From NCBI GenBank assembly GCA_032768795.1, contig CP136492.1, positions 1,240,001 through 1,304,000 of the forward strand: a DNA stretch of 64,000 nucleotides, in the 5' to 3' direction. Shown here one piece after another: positions 33,107 to 42,306 of the stretch. Every line of letters begins with the position of its first letter. Within the stretch, counting starts at the first letter, position 1. Source of the DNA: Tremella fuciformis (taxonomy: Eukaryota; Basidiomycota; Tremellomycetes; Tremellales; Tremellaceae). The notes beneath the pieces are model-generated. The model did no database searches. It was not told where the DNA came from and saw only the letters and a program-made list of their open reading frames with translations. A program made the position numbers and the translations under genes.

Positions 33107-33247
33107 TGTCATGAATGACACATCGCCAAGGTAGCCCTATATAATGAGTCGAGTCCGGAGGTGATTAACCCGAGCTTGGCCACAGATTTCCTTTTGGTTT
33201 AGTATGAATCAGAAGGATCCTTGTGTTATGTAATCACCTACGTGACA
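33107..33247 (+). repeat. TRIM-B 3' LTR
   Basis: Intact 141-bp LTR. It begins with the perfect palindrome TGTCATGAATGACA (33107..33120) and ends CTACGTGACA. Its last bases supply an in-frame stop to the truncated MULE transposase reading frame. Confidence 0.88.
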
Positions 33248-35460
33248 GTGAGAGCAGGGGAGGCCATAAGAGCTGTGGAAATGATTGGTGCAGGGGGTGG
33301 TGCGATCGCCTCGAGACTCGGCGGCAATGAGCTTGCTGGCGATGGCGAGCTGGGCCTTGACGAGGTCGATGGCGTGCCGAGACACTCGACCTTTGACCTG
33401 CAGATCAGCCTGTGCGCACGGACTGCAGGACGACTTACCCTAGCAAACACCTTGGAGACACCGATGTCAGAGATCTCCCTCTGCTTCCCAAATTCAAGCA
33501 ACCTAGCATCCCATTGGTCCTTGAAGTACAGTCTGAGACCGCGGACGACTTCATAAAGATCATCGTGATGGCTGTCGATGTGATCTTTGAGGGCTTTATG
33601 GGTCCCCTCAAGCCGAGATGTTGTCCGTTGCCCAAGGTGTCGATGGCGATCTATGTAGGCCGAAATGAATCGCTTGCGATGGCCCTGTAGCCCCTTCAGG
33701 TACTTGTGAGCTTTCTCGAGCTCGGGCTCGGGAAAGGCTGCTCTGATGGTGTCGAAGCCTGCAGAGATGGCGGCCTTGGTGGTGGCATCGACGATGTTGG
33801 CTTTCCAACACTTCCGAAAGGCTTTCGAGGCCTCATCGGGGTCGTAGTCGGGCTTGCGCTTCGACAACTTCTTGAAATACTTGGCGGTGTTGCCTCTGAC
33901 ATTCTCAGATAGGTGCCAGTAGCACAGCAGCTGATAGGCGTCCGGCAGGACCTCTTCGAGAGCGTTGCGGATGGCTGGTTCTCGATCGGTGATCACGACC
34001 TCCACCTTGTCCTTCCGAACCTGAACGAAGTCGAGATAGGCTTTGATGGCGAGCTCATACCATTCGGTGGTCTGCATGAGCATGAAGACGACAGCAGAGG
34101 TGTAGGTGTGGCTTGTCGCTGTGAACCCCGCGATGTGAAGCATAGATAGGCCATGACGGTTGGTCTGGAAGGTAGTGTCGAGAAAGAGCACCGTGGGAAA
34201 GCGATGGGTGAGCGCACGGGCCTCTCGGGTGGTGTAGAGCAGTCCGACACAGCGCCGTTGATCGTCCACAAAGGCCCTGGCCAGCTCTCCATCGTCCTGC
34301 AGCTTCCTGACGATGGCCTCGGTGCTCGTATGACCGTTGCGTTCGGCCCATCGATGTCGGAAGCCGAGGTTGTAGATGTCATGTCGGGCAATGAGGAGGG
34401 ACGGGAACTCGCGGGTAAGATTGGCATGTATCTTTCGGGGCTTGGTCCGGAGCTCGATCTGACCGGCAAGGAACGCACGGGCCTCGGCCGTCATGGACGC
34501 CCTTCGGTGGACGGCCAAGTCGATAGGCCTGCTAGCAGGGTGATTGTGATGATCGCATTGGGACTCGACATCGATCCGCCAGTCCTCTTCTCGAGCGTTG
34601 CCGAAGACATCGGTGCCGCCATGGTTCCGAGCGTAGATGAGGAAAGGACAGTTCCTCTGTCTAGCCCAAACTGTCCGCCTTCTCTGCTTCTCATAGTCCT
34701 TCCTGTGGGTGCCAGGCTTCCCGCCATGAACACACTTGAGCTGCATGTATTGGTAGCCCTTCCTCTTGTTGCTCGACCGGGCAATGGTGACACCGAAGCC
34801 ATGGGCTTTGGCGAACGACTGGATGTTGGCTAGGATAGAGGAGCGGGATAGGAAGCGGATGCCGAGAGCAGGCCGGTAGGGAGGATGGGTGAGGACAGGG
34901 AGGTCTTCGGCTGGCTCGAAGTCGCTTTCGGACGAGTAGGGAGCTTCCTCGGATGTGTCGGTGTCGGCCTCGGATACATCGTCGAGATTGTCTGATACCG
35001 ATGAGAGGGACTGAGCGTCTGTGTCGCTGTCAGGAAGAGGTCTCGAAGGCCGACTGGGTGGCGGGGTTAAAGGTGGGGGGATCCGATAAGAAGGGGTGTC
35101 CGACAGCCCCTCTGATGTCAACAGTGACCGGCATGTCGACAGCGACAACTCACCAGGCAGTGATCTGAGCGGGCTGAGGCTTGGACCAAGGGTGCTCTGG
35201 GTGTGTGAGACCATGCTGTAAGAGCGGCAGAGCGATAGCTGTCGACATGCGGTGGATGGAGGTAATTGATGGGGGGGGCTGGTTGGGCGGCGGGGGCAAG
35301 GTGTTGGCGATGGCGGTTTCTCGAGATTTTCAGCCTTTCTCGAGCGAGAAAAGAGCGTGAGGGGGTAAAGAGCGTCGATGAGAGCGTCTGAGCGGTGTTT
35401 GAGACGTGTGCGAGCGATATCGAGCAGGACGGCGGTGGTGATGTTGAGATACAACGACAA

Positions 35461-35596
35461 GATGATGGTGAGCAGTGGGGGTCAGTTCAGGGCTGAGCGG
35501 AATTTCGGCGTTATCGACGCATCCGTGCACGAGGCATTCTCGGCATTTCGGCATTATCTCTGCAGGCGGCGACCGCCGACTGTGGCGGTTGTGTAT
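35461..35596 (-). promoter_or_regulatory. Probable MULE transposase promoter region
   Basis: 136 bp between the transposase start and the right inverted repeat. I see no clear TATA box; its role is inferred from position. Confidence 0.4.
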
Positions 35597-35658
35597 TTAC
35601 GTAAAGACGTCGTGCGTTTAAGGAAAGACGTCGTGCCCCAAGCGGGACTCCCACGTGG
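35597..35658. repeat. MULE right terminal inverted repeat plus target-site copy
   Basis: Bases 35597..35650 are the exact inverted copy of 26170..26223, followed by the palindrome CCACGTGG. The next gene (SWC5) starts 81 bp further right. Confidence 0.9.
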
Positions 35659-35739
35659 TCAAGTACACTGGCTCTCTCTTCAGACTGGAGGCTGACTTTT
35701 GCGTTTACTTTGTACATAACCAGCATCGCACTGGGCAGC

Positions 35740-36586
35740 ATGGCTTCTTTCCTGCAGCAAGACCTGGGCGCCGACTCGGAATCGGACGCGGACGATGGCG
35801 ACTTCGTGCCAGCGCCTTCGCCACCACCCAAAGCCAGAGCTGGGTCTCCCGATGCCGATGCCGAGGCGACTAAGAAAGCGGACGAAGAGCAGGAAGCACT
35901 GGACCGAAAACGCAGAGCTGCAGAAGCGTTCGCCGCCATGCAAGCGGAACCTGAGGCTCCCTCAAGCTCCAAGCGGCCTTTGGACAACGTCTCGGATCAC
36001 GCCGATGGCATGGTCGAGGTGAAACGGGCCCGGCGGTTTGCTGGACAGACCATCTAGCAAGTCCCGAGATGAGCGAGGCAACCTAAGCTGACGACGAGCG
36101 AAACTGTCAGAATCAAGGCCGACGACCCAGAGGCAGTAGCATTCCTGGCCAAGAAGGGCCAAGTTTCCGATTCCCCACCGGAGCTACGTCAATCCCTAAG
36201 TCTAGACCCCAGTGGGAGGGGGGCAGAGGCAAAGGCGTCGTTACCCACTCCTCCGCCGGAACCATTGCAAGCGCCGCCGAAACCGAAGCCTCCCATACGC
36301 CGTAAGCCTCGGCAGTCCCTAGAAGCGATGTCCGCTGCACTGGACAAGGGAAAGAAGATGACCACTTTGGAGAAGGTGAGTCTTCGGTCTTTGCTACCCT
36401 TGCTGGATGCTGAGGGCCTAGTCACAAATGGACTGGAAATCCCACATGTCGTCTGACAGCAAGATCCAGGACGAACTGGATGCTAACCGACGCTCTGGAG
36501 GGTACCTGCAGAAGCGTGACTTCCTGGACAGAGTGGACGAGCGACGGTCAGGGACGTTTGAGGAACACCTGAACAAGCGGCGCTGA
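35740..36586 (+). CDS. SWC5: SWC5/BCNT-domain subunit of the SWR1 complex
   Basis: Exons 35740..36056, 36099..36375 and 36422..36586 total 759 nt and give 252 aa. The N-terminus is acidic (DLGADSESDADDGDFVPAPS), followed by a basic helix and a VKRARRFAG segment. The last exon carries the BCNT-C domain: SQMDWKSHMSSDSKIQDELD, then GGYLQKRDFLDRVDERRSGT. Swc5/CFDP1 stimulates SWR1-driven exchange of H2A for H2A.Z. The first intron has a GC donor (GCAAGT) and a GACGAG acceptor; only this choice keeps frame into ETVRIKADDPEAVAFLAKKG without a stop. The MULE target site is 81 bp upstream, so its promoter is shortened. Confidence 0.88.
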
Positions 36587-36662
36587 GGTCCCAATCAACG
36601 GCATGGATGAAAAGCAGATATGTCACTTGTATAGACCGTTTCGGTCCGCGTGTTGTACGCAT

Positions 36663-38171
36663 CTATGCAGCTTTCGAGACCAGCCGGGGTCCCACAATCA
36701 AGCTTTTCCTGTCGCTGCAGGCGGTGACAGACGCTCGGCGGCATCCGGGTGTGGACCGTATTCCTGCATCGCGTGGTCGGCACCAGCAATCTGACCTAAT
36801 CAGCCACCATCGCGAGGCGCTGCTCACCCATTGAAGCAAGTCTGTAACCCATTTCGGCATCAGTCCAATGCCTGGACCCATGATTCTCGCCAAGTTGGTG
36901 TAGAAAGGCAGGCGAATGATTTCCGATTCGTCAAAGTCTATAGCCGCGATGATCCGTTTGACCACCTCATGGGGTTGCACCTGGGGCGCAAGAAAGTTCC
37001 ACATCCGTGACTTTGGCAGTTGGCTCCTGCTGAACAAGCCGGTCTGCACGAAAGAGGGTAGAACTAGAGTCGTCCTGATCCCTGGTGTACGATGTCGATT
37101 GTCGAGCTCGAAACGGATGCAAGAGTGCAGGCTGACGAGAGCGGCTTTGCTGGCACAGTAGTCGGCTGCGAGTCAGCGGTGTCAGGTGTATGCAACTGGC
37201 TACTCACTCATCTGAGCAGAGCCTACCAAGCCCATGATGCTTGACATGGTCACGATATGACCCCGACCTTTGCGGATCATCGCTGGCAGGAATGCCTTCA
37301 GCACCCAGAAGTGTGATAGAGTGTTCGAGTCGAAAGTGCTGGACATCAGCACAGCATCGCCGGACGTACACTTGCGCGTACTCATGTACATCTTCTTCCG
37401 TCAGGTCGAGCAGCAATTTGCCTTTGACCACGCCGGCATTGTTGACAATGACTGTCGGATCGCCGACCTCCTCTCGCACCTTCTCTGCGGTAGCCTCTAC
37501 CTGCTTGGCGTCTGACACATCACAGACGTAGGTGCAGATATTGTCTGTCGTCAGACACGACCTGAATAAGGCTGGTCGCATACCATGTTCAGCCACCACC
37601 TTCGGGAGGCTCTTGGTCAAGACGACTACTGTAACGTTTCTGAGGGCCAAAGTCTCTGCAAGCAATGCCCCAATGCCGGAGCCGCCTACTGATCAGCTCG
37701 GACTCAGTTCCGCTGCTCTGACTGACCACCCGTGATGAGCACGATTTGCGCCTCCCAATCCAGCTTGGGCGGTGCGAATAGCCATGACCCCTGACATGCG
37801 TAGATGCGATCCGCATGTTTCCAGAGCGCTGCAAGTCAGACTCCATTTCGGATATGCAGGAGGAGACCCACCCAGAAGGCAGACAGCAGCGGTCCAGAGA
37901 CATGACCCAAGGAAAAATGCGTCCTGTTTGTCCCGGGTCTGCGATAGCACGAGGAGGGGGACGAATACGCAGAAGACCGGAGAGAAGATTGTCCCGGCCA
38001 AGACCTTGACGACTAAGGGTGAGCGAGTGAAAGAAGCGAGTGGAACCACTGACCCAGATCAAGGTCGAGTGGGCTCGTCCTATCGATGTCAACACCATCT
38101 GCAGGACCTGTTTGCCCATCACCCAGGATGCGCTGAGCTAGAGGATCGTCGGCAAAGGGTATTTGAGACAT
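36663..38171 (-). CDS. Membrane-anchored short-chain dehydrogenase/reductase
   Basis: Starts MSQIPFADDPLAQRILGDG at 38171. A hydrophobic segment (LAGTIFSPVFCVFVPLLVLS and LGSCLWTAAVCLLG) precedes the Rossmann domain, which after splicing reads QIVLITGGGSGIGALLAETL, with the TGxxxGIG NAD(P)-binding motif. The NNAG motif is TVIVNNAGVVKGKLLLDLTE. The active site combines GRGHIVTMSSIMGLVGSAQM (catalytic Ser) with DYCASKAALV (YxxxK). The layout resembles RDH10/DHRS3 and fungal lipid-droplet or ER dehydrogenases acting on retinoid-, sterol- or fatty-acyl-type substrates; the substrate is not predictable. The C-terminal end is uncertain: the frame stops at 36663, but a short intron there could change the last 50 residues. 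Confidence 0.78.
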
Positions 38172-38494
38172 CTTTTCTGGACGGTAGAGTCGTCGCTGAT
38201 GCAATGAGTAGCGCAGCGGGGTGGACACCTTATATGTCCATGATGGACCGGGTCGTGACGGCGGACACGGTGTCCAGGTGTCAGGTCTGCGCTGTAGTCA
38301 AGTATCAGCTCGCAGTCAAGTGTGATGCTGAAACACCTCTCATCGGCATTAGACTTTTGATGGTGCCTGGCAACTCACCAAATCTCAGGGTCCAACGGCC
38401 GACCGGTCAGTAACACTTATCGCGTCCCCGCAAAATCACGACTGGCCGGGCGTCCAGCAAGGTCTCTTGCCCCTCACCATCTCCGTAAACCAGG
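38172..38494. promoter_or_regulatory. Divergent promoter interval
   Basis: 323 bp between the SDR start and the beta-helix gene start. It must hold both promoters. I see no TATA box or repeated motif that I would name. Confidence 0.4.
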
Positions 38495-40574
38495 ATGTCA
38501 GCATCGCGAGGGGCGCCAGACGCGTCCCATCCCCAGAAGCGGAGACGTAGACGTCCAAGAGGAGCGCAAACGACTCTCCACTTGCCTATTGTCTTGCTTG
38601 TCCTAGCTCTTCTCATCTCCCCTTCACTGGCTGCGACCAACTGTCTCCGCTTCGCCGACTACGACTCGATCAACCAGCTCTTATCAGATGGAGGTCCTGG
38701 AACAAAGGTCCTCCTCTGTCCCTCCAAGACCTACCGCCTATCAGGGACAATCGTCTTCACCGCTGCCGATCAGGAAGTGGCAACATTCGGTTATCCCATA
38801 GGCAACGACAGAGCAGTAATCCGCATCGAGAACGCCAATGTCGCGACGGTCATACAAGGCGACTGCAAGCGCTGCGCGCGTGTAGGCATCCGCTCGCTCA
38901 TCATAGATGGCAACAGGCCGAAGCTAGGCCGGTTCATACAGGGCGAGTCGACCGGATTGGTCGTGCTCGGAGGCAACGAAGGCCAGTCGGTCAAGCAATC
39001 CATCATCCGGCATCCGAGAGGCTTCACAGCGTTACACTTCCGAGAAGGATCACAGTTGCAATGTAGTGGAGCCGTCATCGAGAAGAACGAGATTGGTCCT
39101 GTCGGTGAAGAATACGATCCCGATGTCGATGGTCCGGACCCGGAGATGACCCCTCATGGACGACCGCTGGCGGACGGCCTCAGTATCGCGTGCAAGGATT
39201 CGATCATTCGCGACAACACGTTCTTCGATAACACAGCTTCGTCCATCGTGATCTACTGCTCCCCAGGGACTTTGGTGGAGGGCAACGTGATCTCTGCGAG
39301 GACGATGTCTGCCATGGCCGGCATCCTGGCCGTGGACTCTGTGCCATTCGACGGCGACTACTCAAAGATGACCATCAAGAGCAACGTGATTGATGCGGCT
39401 GGTGCCACGATTCGCGTTGGAATTGGACTGGGCGCGGCTGTGTGGTCGGACGATACCGAGACTATCCTGAAAGGTGGCACAGTGATCAAGAATGGCATCA
39501 AGGGCTCGTACATGGGCTTTGGAATAGCTGCCGCCGGTCTGGACGGGTGGACGGTGACGGACAACTGGGACGATGCGAATCACCAAGGCATGAAGAGTGC
39601 CAGATGCTTCGACGAGCCTGTCAATCCAGATCCCATGGCAAAGCTCTACTATGCGCCGAGTGTCACGAACAGTAAATTCCAGGATGGCTTCGTTGACCAA
39701 GAATTCCAGTATGGTGAGCGAAGATGTCCCTAATGTCGTGTCGCTTTCACTCAATCGTAGTCGTCTGCATTGACGGGCTTGAGGACAAGGCCAATCCTCC
39801 AAAGCCTCCAACTCCAGCACCGCCGCCCCCGCCTGAAGACCCCAAGGATCCCGCGCAGTTCGAGGCCACTTTTGATACCGGATCCGAAGTGATGGATGAC
39901 ATTCTCGAGCACTCGCAGATCCGCATGCTCGAGTCTATCGAACATCTGGCGAGGATCATGGACGTCAAGGACCATCGGCAGGGGCAGGTGGTTCTGCGTG
40001 GCTCGAGTGACGGGTGAGTATCGCTCTTTTGGTTTTCTCACGTGCGAAGAGCTGCTGCCTGAGCTGCAGTGCACCTCCTTCCAATGACATGACCGATTCC
40101 CTTTCTCAACTGGAAGCGAATCAACAAGCCACTTTCTCCACCTTTTCCGAACTAAGCAAGCTGTACAAGAGAATGTGGGAGAACGTTGCTCAATTGGAGG
40201 CAAATGACATTCATTGTGACCAATTGATGCCGCTGACGCCTGTCCAGCTACGGCAAAACGATATCGTCATGTCCATTCAAGAGCGAGTCATGATGTACAA
40301 CCGGCAGCTGGACAGCATGGTCAGTCGTGGCATTGCAGCTGTTCCTACCACGGGCAAAGTAGCGACCGATGCGACAAGGCCCAAAGGCAAGGCGATCAAG
40401 CGGACGTCCAAAGCCAACAACATGCGCTTCCTCAACAAGCTGGGACTGCACCCTTCGGGCAAGAGCGATTGGGATCCCGTCTTCCGGCTAATACTCGGCC
40501 AAAGCTGTTTCGTCATGCTATACTATGGGATTCAGAGGGTCTTGCGGCGTAGAAGACACAGCAAGGAATTGTAG
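38495..40574 (+). CDS. Membrane-anchored right-handed beta-helix (pectin-lyase-fold) protein
   Basis: Exons 38495..39713, 39761..40013 and 40070..40574 total 1977 nt and 658 aa. A basic N-terminus leads into a signal anchor, LHLPIVLLVLALLISPSLA. The next 370 residues are parallel beta-helix-like, with repeated short strands (VIRIENANVATVIQGDCKRC, SIACKDSIIRDNTFFDNTAS, VEGNVISARTMSAMAGILAV). A Pro-rich linker (PPKPPTPAPPPPPEDP) follows. Exon 3 encodes a coiled-coil-like segment and a hydrophobic helix DPVFRLILGQSCFVMLYYGI followed by RRRRHSKEL. No lyase catalytic triad is evident, so an enzyme activity should not be assumed. Two membrane segments would leave the beta-helix in the secretory lumen or outside the cell. 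Confidence 0.75.
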
Positions 40575-40652
40575 TGCGTGGCGATGGATCCGGGTCCGTG
40601 CATACAACATTGGCTATACAACATGGCGTGCTCTCGACAGCATGATCTAGTT

Positions 40653-42089
40653 CTAGTCCTCCTCCATCCGGTCTTTCATTAATTGTTCTATGCCTGGAGG
40701 TATCTCCTGCATCTGCACGCTCGGCGCCGGCGTGACGTATCGCAGCTTCTCAAGGATATGTATGCGCATTCGTTCGAGATCCACCGGACTGTTCCTGTTC
40801 TCCTTTGGCTGCGTCAATGGTGGGTGCAGGCTGTAGTCGGGAGCGTAGTACTCGTGATACTTCGTCCGAGGGAGTTGTTCGGGCATGGCAGCTCCTGTCA
40901 AGATACCGGTCTCGTACGCCCAACATCGGGCAACCGAGCTGATCCGATACCCGCCACCGCCGAGCACCAGCAGCGGCAAGCCGAAAGACTTGACGAATCG
41001 CACGCATTCCCCATGCGCGGCAATCGAGAGGTTGAAAGTGCCTAATCGATCAGCACCAAGCGAGTCTGCACCACATTGTAGCACGACTGCCGACGGGCGG
41101 AATCGCGAAATGGTCGGCTCGATGACTGATTTGAACAGGGAGATGTACGACTCGTCGTCGATTCCGTCTTTCAATGGGACATTGATGGAGAAGTTCTTGC
41201 CGGCTTTGGCGCCGGTCTCTGCCAGACCACCGGTGCCGGGGAAGAACAATCCACCGTACTTGTGGAAGGAAACCGTCATGACTCGGTCATTCAAGTAAAA
41301 CGCATCTTGAACTCCATCGCCATGGTGAATGTCAATATCGATGTAGAGCACGCGAGGGTGTATTCTGCCGTTCAGCTGCAAATGATGTGAGCAGGGGGGC
41401 AGCCGACCTGAGCAGTTCCAAGATGGCAAGCACGATATCGTTTATAAAGCAAAATCCGCTCGCCTCGCCTTTCTTCGCGTGATGCAGCCCACCGCTCCAG
41501 TTGATGGCGATATCTGTCTCTCCGCCTGCGAGCTTCCTCCCAGCCGCCAGAGTGCCCCCAGTATACTTTTGGCAAAACTCGAAGACGTCGCTGAAGACGG
41601 GGCAGTCATTTCCCACATTGTAACGACTCTCGCCAAACTCGATTAGATTCTTCATCTTGATGGCGGACTTCGAGGCAGGCAGAACCCGATTCAGGAAGTC
41701 GATGTAGTCCTCCGAATGGTATTCGAGCATCTCATCCGATGTCGCTGGACGCGGCGAGTGGATAGACATTCGATCGTGTAGGCCATAGCCAAGGACGAGT
41801 TGGGTCGTCAGCTCGAGACGAAACGGCCTCATCGGGTGGCGGTCCTGCCGATCAGCCCGACCAGTCAATCTCACGCAGGACTGACGCCATAATGATACTG
41901 CCCAACACCCTTCGGGTGGAAGTAGGAGACCTTTGGCCGGGAATGCGACTGCTCTCAGCGCTGTGGCATCATTACCAAGGAGGGAGAGCTCACCCGGACG
42001 ATCTCTGCCTCATCCTGCGGAATGGAGAGAAAGCGATTGTCAAAGAAGAAGGGGCTGTCGGAGAAGGTCGGATAGTCGATTGCAACCAT
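40653..42089 (-). CDS. Class I histone deacetylase, Hos2/HDAC3-like
   Basis: Starts [20 protein letters not shown] at 42089. After an intron the family start reads [17 protein letters not shown]. The next intron (donor GTCAGT) joins to [20 protein letters not shown], matching the YGxxHPMKP block of class I enzymes. Catalytic elements are [20 protein letters not shown] (tandem His), [17 protein letters not shown] (zinc-binding Asp/His), [14 protein letters not shown] and [20 protein letters not shown] (GGGGY). The C-terminus is short ([15 protein letters not shown]). [20 protein letters not shown] and the [11 protein letters not shown] segment favour Hos2/HDAC3 over Rpd3. Hos2 works in the Set3 complex, deacetylating H3 and H4 in transcribed genes. 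Its own complex cannot be read from the sequence. Confidence 0.9.
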
Positions 42090-42306
42090 CCTGTCGCCTT
42101 CTCCTTGTCATCTGGCCGGGTATACAATCAGATTGGGTGGGGAGGTATATATGTAAGACGAAGGAGAAAGCAAGGATGACAGCGAGGTTTGGTTTTCGTC
42201 GTTCCTGTCGGAATTACCTGTTTGGGAAAATTGAGTAGTGCCGGGTCGAGCACGAACCGGCAGGTTCACTACGAAGTTGCTGTCTCATCGAAAATGAATA
42301 GATAAC

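Larger units (their letters stand above)
27237..33247 (+). mobile_element. TRIM-B: miniature LTR retrotransposon inserted in the MULE transposase
   Basis: A non-coding LTR element of 456 bp once the copia insertion is subtracted: 5' LTR 27237..27243 plus 32799..32932 (141 bp), interior 32933..33106 (174 bp), 3' LTR 33107..33247 (141 bp). The LTRs start TGTCA and end TGACA. The 5-bp target duplication GTGAG flanks it at 27232..27236 and 33248..33252. Interior and LTRs carry no open reading frame of note, so it must be mobilised in trans. A purine-biased run (TGTGGGGATAG) abuts the 3' LTR as a polypurine tract, fixing the plus orientation. It contains a putative self-primer pairing (see separate features). 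Confidence 0.85.
26626..35460 (-). pseudogene. MULE transposase gene, disrupted by TRIM-B insertion
   Basis: Read on the minus strand from ATG 35460. A Ser/Pro-rich N-terminus is followed by a FAR1/WRKY-GCM1-like zinc domain (CVHGG, NCPFLIYARN, CDHHNHPASR). The MULE catalytic core comes next: TVLFLDTTFQTNRHGLSMLH, VEVVITDREPAIRNALEEVL and YQLLCYWHLSENV, giving the DDE-type aspartates. A 41-nt intron (33438..33398) leads to a SWIM-like finger CTNHFHSSYGLPCSH. Directly after this histidine codon TRIM-B is inserted (33247 down to 27237). The frame resumes at 27236 with RLKDLVIQGAYLEMEAFHPH and ends in a zinc knuckle CSACGEQGHRRNSKDC near 26770, stop at 26626. The insertion separates the core from the C-terminal knuckle, so the gene is very likely dead. 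Confidence 0.85.
26162..35658 (-). mobile_element. MULE (Mutator-like) DNA transposon, interrupted by nested elements
   Basis: Perfect 54-bp terminal inverted repeats lie at 26170..26223 and 35597..35650. The flanking 8-bp palindrome CCACGTGG at 26162..26169 and 35651..35658 is most simply the target duplication, but because it is its own reverse complement it could also be the outermost part of the inverted repeats. Between them is a minus-strand Mutator-type transposase gene. Without the nested insertions the element would be about 3.5 kb. It sits between divergent genes for a phosphoesterase and SWC5 that would otherwise be roughly 150 bp apart. Confidence 0.85.

Noticed and set aside
33238..33252. 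Natural C-terminus of the MULE transposase at TVT-stop
   Set aside because: The last residues and stop codon come from the TRIM-B LTR; the real continuation is at 27236 and below.
41837..41888. A 32-nt GC-AG intron in the histone deacetylase
   Set aside because: A GTCAGT donor nine bases upstream gives a normal 41-nt intron and the YGxxHPM spacing expected of class I enzymes.
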